6,575 nt of DNA from Pseudobacteriovorax antillogorgiicola (GTDB taxonomy: Bacteria; Bdellovibrionota_B; Oligoflexia; Oligoflexales; RGVZ01). Position numbers and translations under genes: made by a program. The notes beneath the pieces are model-generated. The model saw only the letters and a list, made by a program, of their open reading frames with translations, was not told the DNA's origin and did not search any database. Shown one piece after another: positions 1-6,104 of the stretch. Numbering within the stretch: the stretch's first letter is position 1; each line of letters begins with the position of its first letter. The stretch lies in contig CAMDGW010000136.1 in assembly GCA_945897695.1 (NCBI GenBank), positions 1 to 6,575 of the forward strand, written 5' to 3'.

Positions 1-1385
1 GTATCTGGGCGTAAGCCTGTTAGATTCACAAGAAAACGTGTTAGTAGCGGAACATTTTCTAGGTAGGAGACTGAAACTTTAGCATCTTCTGCAGGAATTG
101 ATGTAAACACAATGACCCGCCTGGAGGTATCAACTGAAAAATCACGGCCGACAGTTTGCGCCACTCCATTTACACTCACGGCAAGTGTGTCAGGCGCAGG
201 AATGGCGCTGATCCCTACCTCTTTAAACATTGGTATTGCGCTGTGGGTATAAGAAAAGGATATCTTTTGCCCATTTTTTAATGATGCTGGATCAATGGTT
301 ACAACATTGCCATTCACCGAAACAACACCCGAAGTGGAGACGGGAACTCCATCCACAGCGACTTCAAATCGGCTCATATCAGGGGATGCTGACAAGAAAA
401 ACTGGCGTTTGATAATCCTCTTTACGTCCGTTGACACCTGCTTCAGATAATTGGCATATCCGTTTGTGGCATCAAAATCATGGCAGATTGATCCCGCCGA
501 TCCGCCTGTAGCCATGGTTGCTTCAACATACATTGACCCCTTGCCCGCGGCATCAGGACAAGTTCCATCCTTATCAACGATCGCATACATCCGCGCCTCA
601 TCAGCTGTCCTAATACTTCGCAAAAAATTAACCATCTCCGTACTGTTTTTTCCGATGACGTTTCTGCAGCGATCCTGTTCTCCAGGGGCTGATCCGCAGT
701 TTTCTTCATCACTTAAAAACAACACTCCAACCGAAGATCCAGGTCTGATCCAGGATCGAATCGAGCCATTGCATTGGCCTTTTAGAGCCTGAATAGCCAT
801 TGGAAAGCCCTGCTCAGTATTCCGACGATCAACAGGTTTTTTGACTGCGTCTGCAAATTTTTGATCTGGATTAGCATCTGTTTTTTTAATTAGATTTGAT
901 GTGGATACGCAGGGGTCAGACATGGAAATTACCGCAATTTGCCAATTACTGTCCTTTACGTCAGATATGAGGGAAGCCAGACCCTTGCCAACCATGGCCT
1001 GCTCCTCTGACATAGAGCGCGAGTCATCGACCACGACTAGAAGATCCAAATAACCAGCCTCGCTCAACTGAAACTCTTCTTTGGAAAATTTTGCATTGTG
1101 TCCTTGTGCATAGCTATGATCGTAGCGCTGGCGACGAACTTGTCTCTGTAGCACTTGGCTAGGACTTTTCTCGGCCTGTTTCACTTCAAAGGATGTGTAT
1201 CGGCCGCCGTCTTTGATGGTCACAGCGCCCGGAATGATTTCTGAAGATCGGAAGCTATAAACCTGGTTACTCAGAGCGTCGTAGGACTTTTTTGCGCCAC
1301 TAGCAAAGTTTGCTTCCTGGTTGCAACCAGCAGTCAAGTAGACTGCCGACAACGCTAACGCGCCATTAAACATGTAGCTTCGCAT
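1..1385 (-). CDS. VWA-domain lipoprotein, Cys-rich, with C-terminal beta repeats (3' end outside window)
   Basis: Reading the minus strand from ATG at 1385 gives 461 uninterrupted codons with no stop before the window edge, so the C-terminus is missing. A short signal peptide (Arg2, then a hydrophobic stretch) ends at LTAGC with Cys21, a plausible lipobox, so the mature protein is probably a lipid-anchored envelope protein. A von Willebrand factor A domain runs from about residue 112 to 325. Its metal-binding MIDAS signature D-x-S-x-S is at residues 120-124, a candidate MIDAS threonine is Thr190, and an SDEE segment lies at 225-228. Six cysteines besides Cys21 (159, 205, 230, 240, 276, 301) suggest disulfides, fitting an exported protein. 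From about residue 328 there are repeated beta-rich modules of about 55 residues of the form V-x-V-(D/N)-G-V ... V-S-(F/Y). An AGAGGA ribosome-binding site lies 9 nt before the ATG. VWA domains mediate metal-dependent protein binding; the partner cannot be told from sequence. The VWA call is firm, the exact role is unknown. Confidence 0.88.
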   Translation of the reverse strand, partial: MRSYMFNGALALSAVYLTAGCNQEANFASGAKKSYDALSNQVYSFRSSEIIPGAVTIKDGGRYTSFEVKQAEKSPSQVLQRQVRRQRYDHSYAQGHNAKFSKEEFQLSEAGYLDLLVVVDDSRSMSEEQAMVGKGLASLISDVKDSNWQIAVISMSDPCVSTSNLIKKTDANPDQKFADAVKKPVDRRNTEQGFPMAIQALKGQCNGSIRSWIRPGSSVGVLFLSDEENCGSAPGEQDRCRNVIGKNSTEMVNFLRSIRTADEARMYAIVDKDGTCPDAAGKGSMYVEATMATGGSAGSICHDFDATNGYANYLKQVSTDVKRIIKRQFFLSASPDMSRFEVAVDGVPVSTSGVVSVNGNVVTIDPASLKNGQKISFSYTHSAIPMFKEVGISAIPAPDTLAVSVNGVAQTVGRDFSVDTSRRVIVFTSIPAEDAKVSVSYLENVPLLTRFLVNLTGLRPD

Positions 1386-1394
1386 AAACGTATT

Positions 1395-1400
1395 TCCTCT
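1395..1400 (-). promoter_or_regulatory. Shine-Dalgarno site of the VWA lipoprotein gene
   Basis: AGAGGA on the minus strand ends 9 nt before the ATG at 1385. It supports that ATG over the in-frame Met at codon 5, and the chosen start leaves a complete lipoprotein signal peptide. Confidence 0.7.
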
Positions 1401-1686
1401 AAAATGGACCGGCACAACCACCGGTACACTCATGGTTTTCGTCGGGTACCAAAAAACCTTTAGATGAAAGTTTAATTTCCTAATTTTTTTAATTAAAAAC
1501 AGGTTATTGCAATCCTTCTAAAGCCATTCAATACCTGAGGCCCTACCGGGTAACACCTGGAAGCGCCTTGATCTTAGTCGGTGAGCCAAAGTGTTTAAAT
1601 GCCTGAATTTTATGCGATAAATACCCCGGATCCCGTAAAGCGGGCTAATGACTATAACCCGGTTGCCAACCCCCCCTTGGTCCGTG

Positions 1687-1714
1687 GTAAAAGCCCAAGA
1701 GTAAAGGCTTTTAC
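1687..1714 (+). promoter_or_regulatory. 9-bp perfect inverted repeat upstream of pckG (hairpin or operator)
   Basis: GTAAAAGCC at 1687-1695 is the exact reverse complement of GGCTTTTAC at 1706-1714, with a 10-nt spacer. It lies about 70 bp before the pckG start. No T tract follows on the plus strand, so it does not look like an intrinsic terminator. It could be an RNA hairpin in the pckG leader or a dyad operator for a dimeric regulator. The repeat is seen directly; the function is inferred. Confidence 0.4.
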
Positions 1715-1742
1715 GGCATTCTACTGGTGGGGTCTCTAGGAG

Positions 1743-1762
1743 CTTTCCACACTTTTTCCACA
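1743..1762 (+). repeat. Tandem TTTCCACA repeat, 11-bp period, resembling DnaA boxes
   Basis: TTTCCACA occurs at 1744-1751 and again at 1755-1762, exactly 11 bp apart, close to one helical turn. The second copy extended by one base reads TTTTCCACA (1754-1762), which fits the loose DnaA-box consensus TTWTNCACA. The first copy reads CTTTCCACA and misses at position 1. The pair sits 22-41 bp before the pckG start codon, probably in the leader or core promoter. It may be a regulator site; binding by DnaA itself is only a possibility. Confidence 0.3.
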
Positions 1763-1771
1763 AACCTTAAC

Positions 1772-1776
1772 GGGAC
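1772..1776 (+). promoter_or_regulatory. Weak Shine-Dalgarno site of pckG
   Basis: GGGAC lies 7 nt before the ATG at 1784 and is only a partial match to AGGAGG. The codon directly before the ATG is an in-frame TAA, so no upstream extension is possible and the start is fixed despite the weak site. Confidence 0.45.
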
Positions 1777-1783
1777 AAAATAA

Positions 1784-3541
1784 ATGACAACCAAAAACAA
1801 GGCTTTAGAATCATGGGTCACAGAGGTTGCGGCCCTCACTAAACCAGACAAAATTCACTGGTGTGACGGAAGCGAAACCGAAAAAAAGACGATTATCACT
1901 GAAATGGTAAAAGCGGGTTCCCTCATTCCCCTGAACGAACAAAGTCACCCTGGTTGCTATCTCCACCGATCCGATCCAAGTGACGTAGCCCGCACAGAGC
2001 ACCTCACTTTTGTCTGCAGCAAGAATAAGGATGACGCTGGTCCCAACAACAACTGGCTAGACCCAAAAGAGGGTCACACAAAAATCGACGCTCTTTTTGC
2101 TGGCTGCATGAAGGGCCGAACTATGTATGTGATCCCATACTGCATGGGACCAATTGATTCTCCGCTAGCGCGCTGTGGCGTTGAAATATCTGATAGCCCC
2201 TACGTGGTAATCAACATGCGGATTATGACTCGCATGGGGAATCAAGCTTTAGCTCGCATTGAGCGTGAAGGAATATTTGTCAAAGGATTACACTCTACGG
2301 GCGATCTATCACCAGAACGCCGCTTCATTATGCATTTCCCGGAGGAGTTAACGATAAAATCTATCGGCTCTGGTTATGGCGGCAACGCGCTGCTTGGAAA
2401 AAAATGTCACGCACTTCGACTTGGTTCCTGGCAGGCAAAAACCGAAGGCTGGTTGGCAGAGCACATGCTCATTGTCGGTATTGAAAATCCACAAGGCGAG
2501 CGTCATTACGTCGCTGCAGCCTTCCCATCCGCCTGCGGTAAAACCAACCTGGCAATGCTCATCCCTCCCCAAGTTTACCGTGAAAAGGGTTGGAAGGTGT
2601 TTACAGTTGGTGACGACATCGCTTGGATTCACCCAGGAAAAGACGGCAGGCTTTATGCCATCAACCCTGAAGCAGGTTACTTCGGCGTTGCGCCCGGTAC
2701 CGCCGCAGGCACAAACCCAACAGCCTTAAACATGCTTAATAAAGACGCCATCTTTACCAACGTTGCCGTTACCAAAGACATGCAGCCTTGGTGGGAAGGC
2801 CTTACTAAATCAGCTCCAGAAGGCTTGACCGATTGGCAGGGACGCCATTGGGAAGCTGGTAAAGGCCCAGCTGCCCATCCAAATAGCCGCTTTACTGTTT
2901 CAGCAAAACAGTGCGGAAGCTACACGCCAGCAGCGGAAGAGCCTGCAGGCGTGCCCCTATCTGCAATTGTCTTCGGAGGCCGCCGCAAGGAGCTAGCACC
3001 GCTGGTTGTGGAATCTGTTTCCTGGGCTCACGGTGTGTTTATGGGCGCCTCAGTCGCCTCGGAAACTACTGCAGCTGCGACCGGTGCCGTCGGCGTGGTG
3101 CGCAGAGACCCAATGGCCATGCAGCCATTCTGCGGCTACAATTTTGGGGACTACTGGAGCCACTGGCTATCTATTGGAAAAAAGCACAACAACCTTCCAA
3201 AAATTTTCCACGTAAATTGGTTTCGCCAAGACAAGGCTGGGAAATTTATGTGGCCAGGCTTTGGGGACAACATGCGAGTCCTCGAATGGATTTTAAAACG
3301 CTGCGCTGGTAAAGGCGAAGCCGTGCGAACTCCAATCGGTTACCTACCAACAACTGATGCTATAAATACTGATGGCACAGGGCTTACCACCGAAACTATG
3401 CGTGAGCTTCTCTCCATTGAAGCTCCAGCATGGAAATCTGAGATGAATGGTATTAAAGAATACTTTGATAAGTTTGGAACTAGGATGCCTACCGAATTAA
3501 TATCGGAGCACAAGAGGATCACCAACGAGCTAAATAGCTAA
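1784..3541 (+). CDS. pckG: Phosphoenolpyruvate carboxykinase, GTP-dependent
   Basis: This cytosolic enzyme converts oxaloacetate plus GTP to phosphoenolpyruvate, CO2 and GDP, the entry step of gluconeogenesis from TCA intermediates. The 585-residue product is full length, slightly shorter than typical relatives of about 600-620. All catalytic landmarks of the GTP family are visible: Arg70 in VARTE, SGYGG at 196-200, metal-ligand Lys207 region (LLGKK 203-207), His227, the P-loop FPSACGKTN at 247-255 with the hyper-reactive Cys251, the kinase-2 segment GDD at 276-278, NSR at 367-369, FGGRR at 397-401, and the mobile lid region around 421-441 (SETTAAA). The three guanine-stacking phenylalanines appear as Phe480, Phe488 and Phe493 within the NWF...FMWPGF block, which marks GTP rather than ATP specificity. 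The gene stands alone, with a structured upstream region and a strong terminator 3 nt after the stop codon. The ATG at 1784 is preceded by an in-frame TAA. Confidence 0.98.
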   Translation: MTTKNKALESWVTEVAALTKPDKIHWCDGSETEKKTIITEMVKAGSLIPLNEQSHPGCYLHRSDPSDVARTEHLTFVCSKNKDDAGPNNNWLDPKEGHTKIDALFAGCMKGRTMYVIPYCMGPIDSPLARCGVEISDSPYVVINMRIMTRMGNQALARIEREGIFVKGLHSTGDLSPERRFIMHFPEELTIKSIGSGYGGNALLGKKCHALRLGSWQAKTEGWLAEHMLIVGIENPQGERHYVAAAFPSACGKTNLAMLIPPQVYREKGWKVFTVGDDIAWIHPGKDGRLYAINPEAGYFGVAPGTAAGTNPTALNMLNKDAIFTNVAVTKDMQPWWEGLTKSAPEGLTDWQGRHWEAGKGPAAHPNSRFTVSAKQCGSYTPAAEEPAGVPLSAIVFGGRRKELAPLVVESVSWAHGVFMGASVASETTAAATGAVGVVRRDPMAMQPFCGYNFGDYWSHWLSIGKKHNNLPKIFHVNWFRQDKAGKFMWPGFGDNMRVLEWILKRCAGKGEAVRTPIGYLPTTDAINTDGTGLTTETMRELLSIEAPAWKSEMNGIKEYFDKFGTRMPTELISEHKRITNELNS

Positions 3542-3543
3542 AC

Positions 3544-3579
3544 AAAATAGCCGGCCCCCAGAGGGCCGGCTATTTTTTT
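3544..3579. terminator. Bidirectional intrinsic terminator between pckG and the D-2-hydroxyacid dehydrogenase gene
   Basis: A perfect 14-bp stem pairs 3544-3557 with 3563-3576 across a 5-nt loop. Its core GCCGGCCC is GC-rich, and a run of seven T (3573-3579) closes the plus-strand side. On the minus strand the same stem ends in TATTTTG, a weaker U tract. It lies 3 nt after the pckG stop and 7 nt after the stop of the convergent gene, so it probably terminates both transcripts. Confidence 0.95.
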
Positions 3580-3586
3580 ATCCGAA

Positions 3587-5014
3587 TTAAATATCGAAAA
3601 TTTTGCCAGGATTTAGAATCCCCTTTGGATCAAACATGGCCTTGGTTTTTTTCATCCAGGCAACTTCCGCAGCCGTCCTTGTGAAGTGAAGATCTTTTTT
3701 CTTAGTAAGCCCAATTCCGTGTTCAGCGGAAATACTGCCTTTAAACTTCGAAAGAAGCTTAAATACGTCTTCTTCAATAGCCCGCGCCTCCAGCTGAAAC
3801 TCCCTGCTATCGCGGCTTTTCGGCGAAACATAATTGATATGTAAATTTCCGTCCCCAATGTGGCCAAATAAGACTAGATCCATGTTTTTTGGATTTTTTG
3901 AGGCCAAAAGCTCCTCTAGGGCTTTGACAAAATCATCAAGTTTATCAATCGCAAGCGAAATGTCGTTTTTAAGAACCTGACCGTGGGCAGCCAAGGATTC
4001 TGTGATGTTTTCTCGAAGTCCCCAGAACTCTTTAAACTGTACTGAATTTGCTGCAATGGCGGCATCTGTAATCAGGCCATCTTCAAAAAGTTTTTCTAGT
4101 AGCGTTTCAATTTCGGGCTCTAAACCAGGTTGCTCAACTTCCAGCAAAACATAGAAGGGAGCAATATCTTGAAAAGGGGTGCGCGCTCCGGGAAGGTGCT
4201 TTAATACAATCCGGTGAGCAACCTCGGTAAAGAACTCAAACGCTGTGATTGATACCCCAGCAAGACTGGCTCGGGTCAAAATCTGAGGAATCTTAGTAAA
4301 GTTGTCTGTCGCCATAATCGCGATTTGAAGATTTCTTGGTTTAGGCACTAGCCTTAATACCGCCTTGGTCACAATTCCCAAGGTACCTTCGCTACCAATA
4401 AAAAGATGCTTTAAGTCATATCCTGAATTATTTTTGCGAAGTGCTACATTCATATCAAGGACCTCACCGTTGGCGAGTACCACCTCAATACCCAAGACCT
4501 GCTCTCTCGTACCACCATATCGAATCAGTTTTACGCCGCCGGCATTGGTTGCAATGTTGCCACCTATTTGACAGCTGCCTTTTGAGGCAAGATCTAAAGG
4601 GAAAAATAAACTCTGAGCTTTTGCAGCTTCCTGCAATGCTTCAGTCGTTACGCCAGCTTCTGCCGTTACGGTAAGACCAACAGTATCGACATCCAAAATC
4701 TTGTTCATCCTCGACAAATTTATGACCACCTCGCCAGCTGAGGCCACAGCACCAGCACATAAACCCGTGCGTCCACCTGAGGGGGTTACTGCAAGGTTAT
4801 TTGAGTCACAGTAAGCCAGCAATGTGCTGACCTCTTTGGTTGATGCCGGCTTAACAATACACATAGGCTTTGGTTCAAATACTTTTGTCCAGTCTGTTCC
4901 CCAAACCTTTAAATCTGATGGATCAGTGAGAACATTGCTTTCGCCAACTATGGATCTAAAAAATTTAAGGGCATCCTGTGGAGAAACCTTTGGAGAGAGA
5001 TGTTCGTGAGACAT
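3587..5014 (-). CDS. FAD-linked D-2-hydroxyacid dehydrogenase, D-2-hydroxyglutarate dehydrogenase-like
   Basis: This flavoenzyme of the GlcD / D-lactate dehydrogenase / D-2-hydroxyglutarate dehydrogenase superfamily oxidises a D-2-hydroxyacid to its 2-oxoacid and passes electrons on, probably to a quinone or flavoprotein acceptor. With the ATG at 5014 it has 475 residues. An FAD-binding PCMH domain spans about 48-226, with PSGGRTGL at 78-85, PLDLASKGSCQIGGN at 139-153, NAGG at 157-160, SGYDL at 197-201 and IGSEGTLG at 206-213. A C-terminal FAD-oxidase domain carries the metal-site motif HIGDGNLH at 385-392, EHGIG at 431-435 and LNPGK at 467-471. Arg334, Thr338, Lys349, Asn394 and His432 match positions I recall as substrate or metal contacts in human D-2-hydroxyglutarate dehydrogenase. 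The segment from PLDL to IGSEGTLG is strikingly like that enzyme, so I favour 2-hydroxyglutarate, but D-lactate or glycolate cannot be excluded. No Fe-S subunit or permease gene is adjacent. It converges on pckG and diverges from purC. Confidence 0.93.
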   Translation of the reverse strand: MSHEHLSPKVSPQDALKFFRSIVGESNVLTDPSDLKVWGTDWTKVFEPKPMCIVKPASTKEVSTLLAYCDSNNLAVTPSGGRTGLCAGAVASAGEVVINLSRMNKILDVDTVGLTVTAEAGVTTEALQEAAKAQSLFFPLDLASKGSCQIGGNIATNAGGVKLIRYGGTREQVLGIEVVLANGEVLDMNVALRKNNSGYDLKHLFIGSEGTLGIVTKAVLRLVPKPRNLQIAIMATDNFTKIPQILTRASLAGVSITAFEFFTEVAHRIVLKHLPGARTPFQDIAPFYVLLEVEQPGLEPEIETLLEKLFEDGLITDAAIAANSVQFKEFWGLRENITESLAAHGQVLKNDISLAIDKLDDFVKALEELLASKNPKNMDLVLFGHIGDGNLHINYVSPKSRDSREFQLEARAIEEDVFKLLSKFKGSISAEHGIGLTKKKDLHFTRTAAEVAWMKKTKAMFDPKGILNPGKIFDI

Positions 5015-5024
5015 AGTCTTAAAG

Positions 5025-5029
5025 TTCCT
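5025..5029 (-). promoter_or_regulatory. Shine-Dalgarno site that sets the dehydrogenase start
   Basis: AGGAA on the minus strand lies 10 nt before the ATG at 5014. An in-frame GTG at 5092 would add 26 residues (including YSQSLLNYLYRNF) that do not resemble the family N-terminus and would occupy most of the divergent promoter region. I therefore choose the ATG. Confidence 0.65.
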
Positions 5030-5091
5030 GTAAAGATAATTTAATAATGATTGCGAATAGCCAAAAAAATCATTACCACAAGAGCCTAGCA

Positions 5092-5118
5092 CATCTTATC
5101 GTAAGATGGTGCCATCTT
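5092..5118 (+). repeat. Two overlapping palindromes sharing a central arm, upstream of purC
   Basis: CATCTTA (5092-5098) pairs with TAAGATG (5102-5108), a 7-bp stem with a 3-nt loop. AAGATGG (5103-5109) pairs equally well with CCATCTT (5112-5118), a 7-bp stem with a 2-nt spacer. The middle arm can pair with only one partner at a time. The block ends 12 nt before the purC ribosome-binding site. It may be a double operator on DNA, or alternative hairpins if transcription starts upstream of 5092. Confidence 0.55.
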
Positions 5119-5130
5119 CTCAGCGATTTT

Positions 5131-5135
5131 GGAGG
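5131..5135 (+). promoter_or_regulatory. Shine-Dalgarno site that sets the GTG start of purC
   Basis: GGAGG is followed after 6 nt (TTCTCC) by GTG at 5142. The in-frame ATG at 5106 has no comparable site and lies inside the overlapping palindromes. The GTG is therefore the better start. Confidence 0.85.
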
Positions 5136-5141
5136 TTCTCC

Positions 5142-6104
5142 GTGGCCGCACTCGTTCGAGATATTTATCAAGATATCAGCAATAATCCGTCAAACGATCG
5201 GCTCTGGAACGCCCACATATGGCAGGGACCAACGCAGTCTGACGTTGCAACTTGGCAAGCGCAAGGCTTCGGTGTCTATCAGGGAAAAATAAGAACCGTA
5301 CTCAGCCGTGATGGTCGCATTCAAATGCTCCACTCAGACCGCCTCACAGCCTTTGATCGACTGATCGACTACGTACCCTGTAAGGGTGTCATACTCTCTA
5401 CCATTTCAAAATTCTGGCTTGAAGAGGCCTCAAAACAAGTGCCCACACACTTTATCCAAGGGCTAGGGCCAAGAGCTCTTTTAACGGAAAACTTGCGACC
5501 CATAAAAGCTGAAGTTGTAGTCCGCGGCTATCTTGCTGGATCACTACTTAGAGCCTATCTAGCTGGCGAGAGAGTTTTTTGTGGAGTTAGTCTTCCTGAC
5601 GGCCTTGCTCCCTATCAACGGCTACCAGAACCAATCATTACACCAACAACAAAAGCTGCCGCTTTTGAACATGATGAGAGCATTTCAAGAGAAGAACTTC
5701 TGAAAAAAGGCATCTGTTCACTAAACGAGTGGGACCAGATTAGTGCTATGGCACTAAAAGTCTACAGCCTTGGCACCAAGATTCTTGCCCAAAAAGAATG
5801 GATCCTGGTGGACACAAAATACGAATTTGGAAAAAATCAATCGGGGGAAATAAAACTGATTGACGAGGTACATACGCCAGACAGTAGCCGCCTTTGGCTA
5901 GCTGCGACTTTTGATGAACGTCTGAGTCAGGGCCTTGCACCTGAGATGCTTGATAAAGAAGTCATTCGCCGCTGGCTATTAGACCAGGGTTTTTCCGGAT
6001 ATGGAGACGTACCTGCCGTACCGAGGAGCCTTTTGATTGAGCTTGGCAAAATATATCTTACAGTCGCAGAGACGCTTACTGGCAGGCCGCTATTTGCTCC
6101 ATAA
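5142..6104 (+). CDS. purC: Phosphoribosylaminoimidazole-succinocarboxamide synthase (SAICAR synthetase)
   Basis: The enzyme joins CAIR and L-aspartate with ATP to make SAICAR, the aspartate-addition step of de novo purine synthesis in the cytosol. From the GTG at 5142 the product has 320 residues, matching the longer Ade1-type form (E. coli PurC has about 237). The order of motifs is complete: the nucleotide-binding strand GVYQGKIRTVL at 44-54, SDRLTAFD at 65-72, VVRGYLAGS at 126-134, the signature LPEPIITPTTKA at 161-172, the second signature VDTKYEFG at 223-230, and DEVHTPDSSR at 241-250. Nothing essential is missing. The gene is a single unit; no other pur gene is in the window. It diverges from the dehydrogenase gene, and its last 29 bp overlap the 3' end of the opposite-strand hydrolase gene. 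A run of seven T follows the stop codon without a strong preceding hairpin. Confidence 0.97.
   Translation: MAALVRDIYQDISNNPSNDRLWNAHIWQGPTQSDVATWQAQGFGVYQGKIRTVLSRDGRIQMLHSDRLTAFDRLIDYVPCKGVILSTISKFWLEEASKQVPTHFIQGLGPRALLTENLRPIKAEVVVRGYLAGSLLRAYLAGERVFCGVSLPDGLAPYQRLPEPIITPTTKAAAFEHDESISREELLKKGICSLNEWDQISAMALKVYSLGTKILAQKEWILVDTKYEFGKNQSGEIKLIDEVHTPDSSRLWLAATFDERLSQGLAPEMLDKEVIRRWLLDQGFSGYGDVPAVPRSLLIELGKIYLTVAETLTGRPLFAP

Larger units (their letters stand above)
1386..1783. other. 398-bp divergent intergenic region, AT-rich left half and structured GC-rich right half
   Basis: This gap separates the divergent starts of the VWA lipoprotein gene and pckG, so promoters for both must lie here. 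The left part (about 1450-1500) is very AT-rich and contains a perfect 14-bp palindrome, TTTTTAATTAAAAA at 1486-1499, a plausible promoter or UP-like element for the minus-strand gene. The right part (about 1530-1745) is richer in GC and holds several short inverted repeats: CCCG/CGGG at 1632-1644, a C7 tract flanked by CCAA and TTGG at 1666-1680, and a 9-bp perfect stem at 1687-1714. I found no convincing -35/-10 pair with normal spacing for either gene. The open reading frame across 1518-1763 on the minus strand starts with TTG, has no visible ribosome-binding site and resembles no family I know, so I treat the region as non-coding. Confidence 0.6.
5015..5141. promoter_or_regulatory. Divergent promoter region between the dehydrogenase gene and purC
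   Basis: These 127 bp separate two divergent starts and must hold promoters for both genes. The part nearest the dehydrogenase gene is AT-rich (about 5030-5075). The part nearest purC holds overlapping palindromes at 5092-5118. TAAGAT at 5102-5107 is a possible -10 for purC, but no good -35 sits 16-18 bp upstream of it, so I do not assign a promoter precisely. Confidence 0.45.

Noticed and set aside
443..792. Reading frames of 89 (minus) and 113 (plus) codons inside the VWA lipoprotein gene
   Set aside because: Both lie wholly within a clear minus-strand coding sequence with recognisable domain motifs and have no family features of their own.
1408..1425. ACCGG-N8-CCGGT inverted repeat in the leader of the VWA lipoprotein gene
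   Set aside because: A 5-bp stem with an 8-nt loop is expected often by chance and has no supporting context.
1631..1675. tRNA-like stretch (GCGGGCTAATGACTATAACCCGG)
   Set aside because: It superficially recalls an anticodon arm, but there is no T-loop GTTC motif, no D arm and no 7-bp acceptor stem around it.
1518..1763. 81-codon minus-strand reading frame in the gap before pckG
   Set aside because: It starts with TTG, lacks a ribosome-binding site, spans the hairpins and the C7 tract, and resembles no protein family I know.
2348..3312. Several plus and minus reading frames of 69-133 codons inside pckG
   Set aside because: They are out-of-frame readings of a full-length, motif-complete PEP carboxykinase.
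5015..5092. N-terminal extension of the dehydrogenase from GTG at 5092
   Set aside because: The 26 extra residues do not look like the family, the GTG has no clear ribosome-binding site, and AGGAA precedes the ATG at 5014.
5047..5292. 81-codon plus-strand reading frame overlapping the purC start
   Set aside because: It runs out of frame across the regulatory region and the N-terminal coding part of purC and shows no domain.
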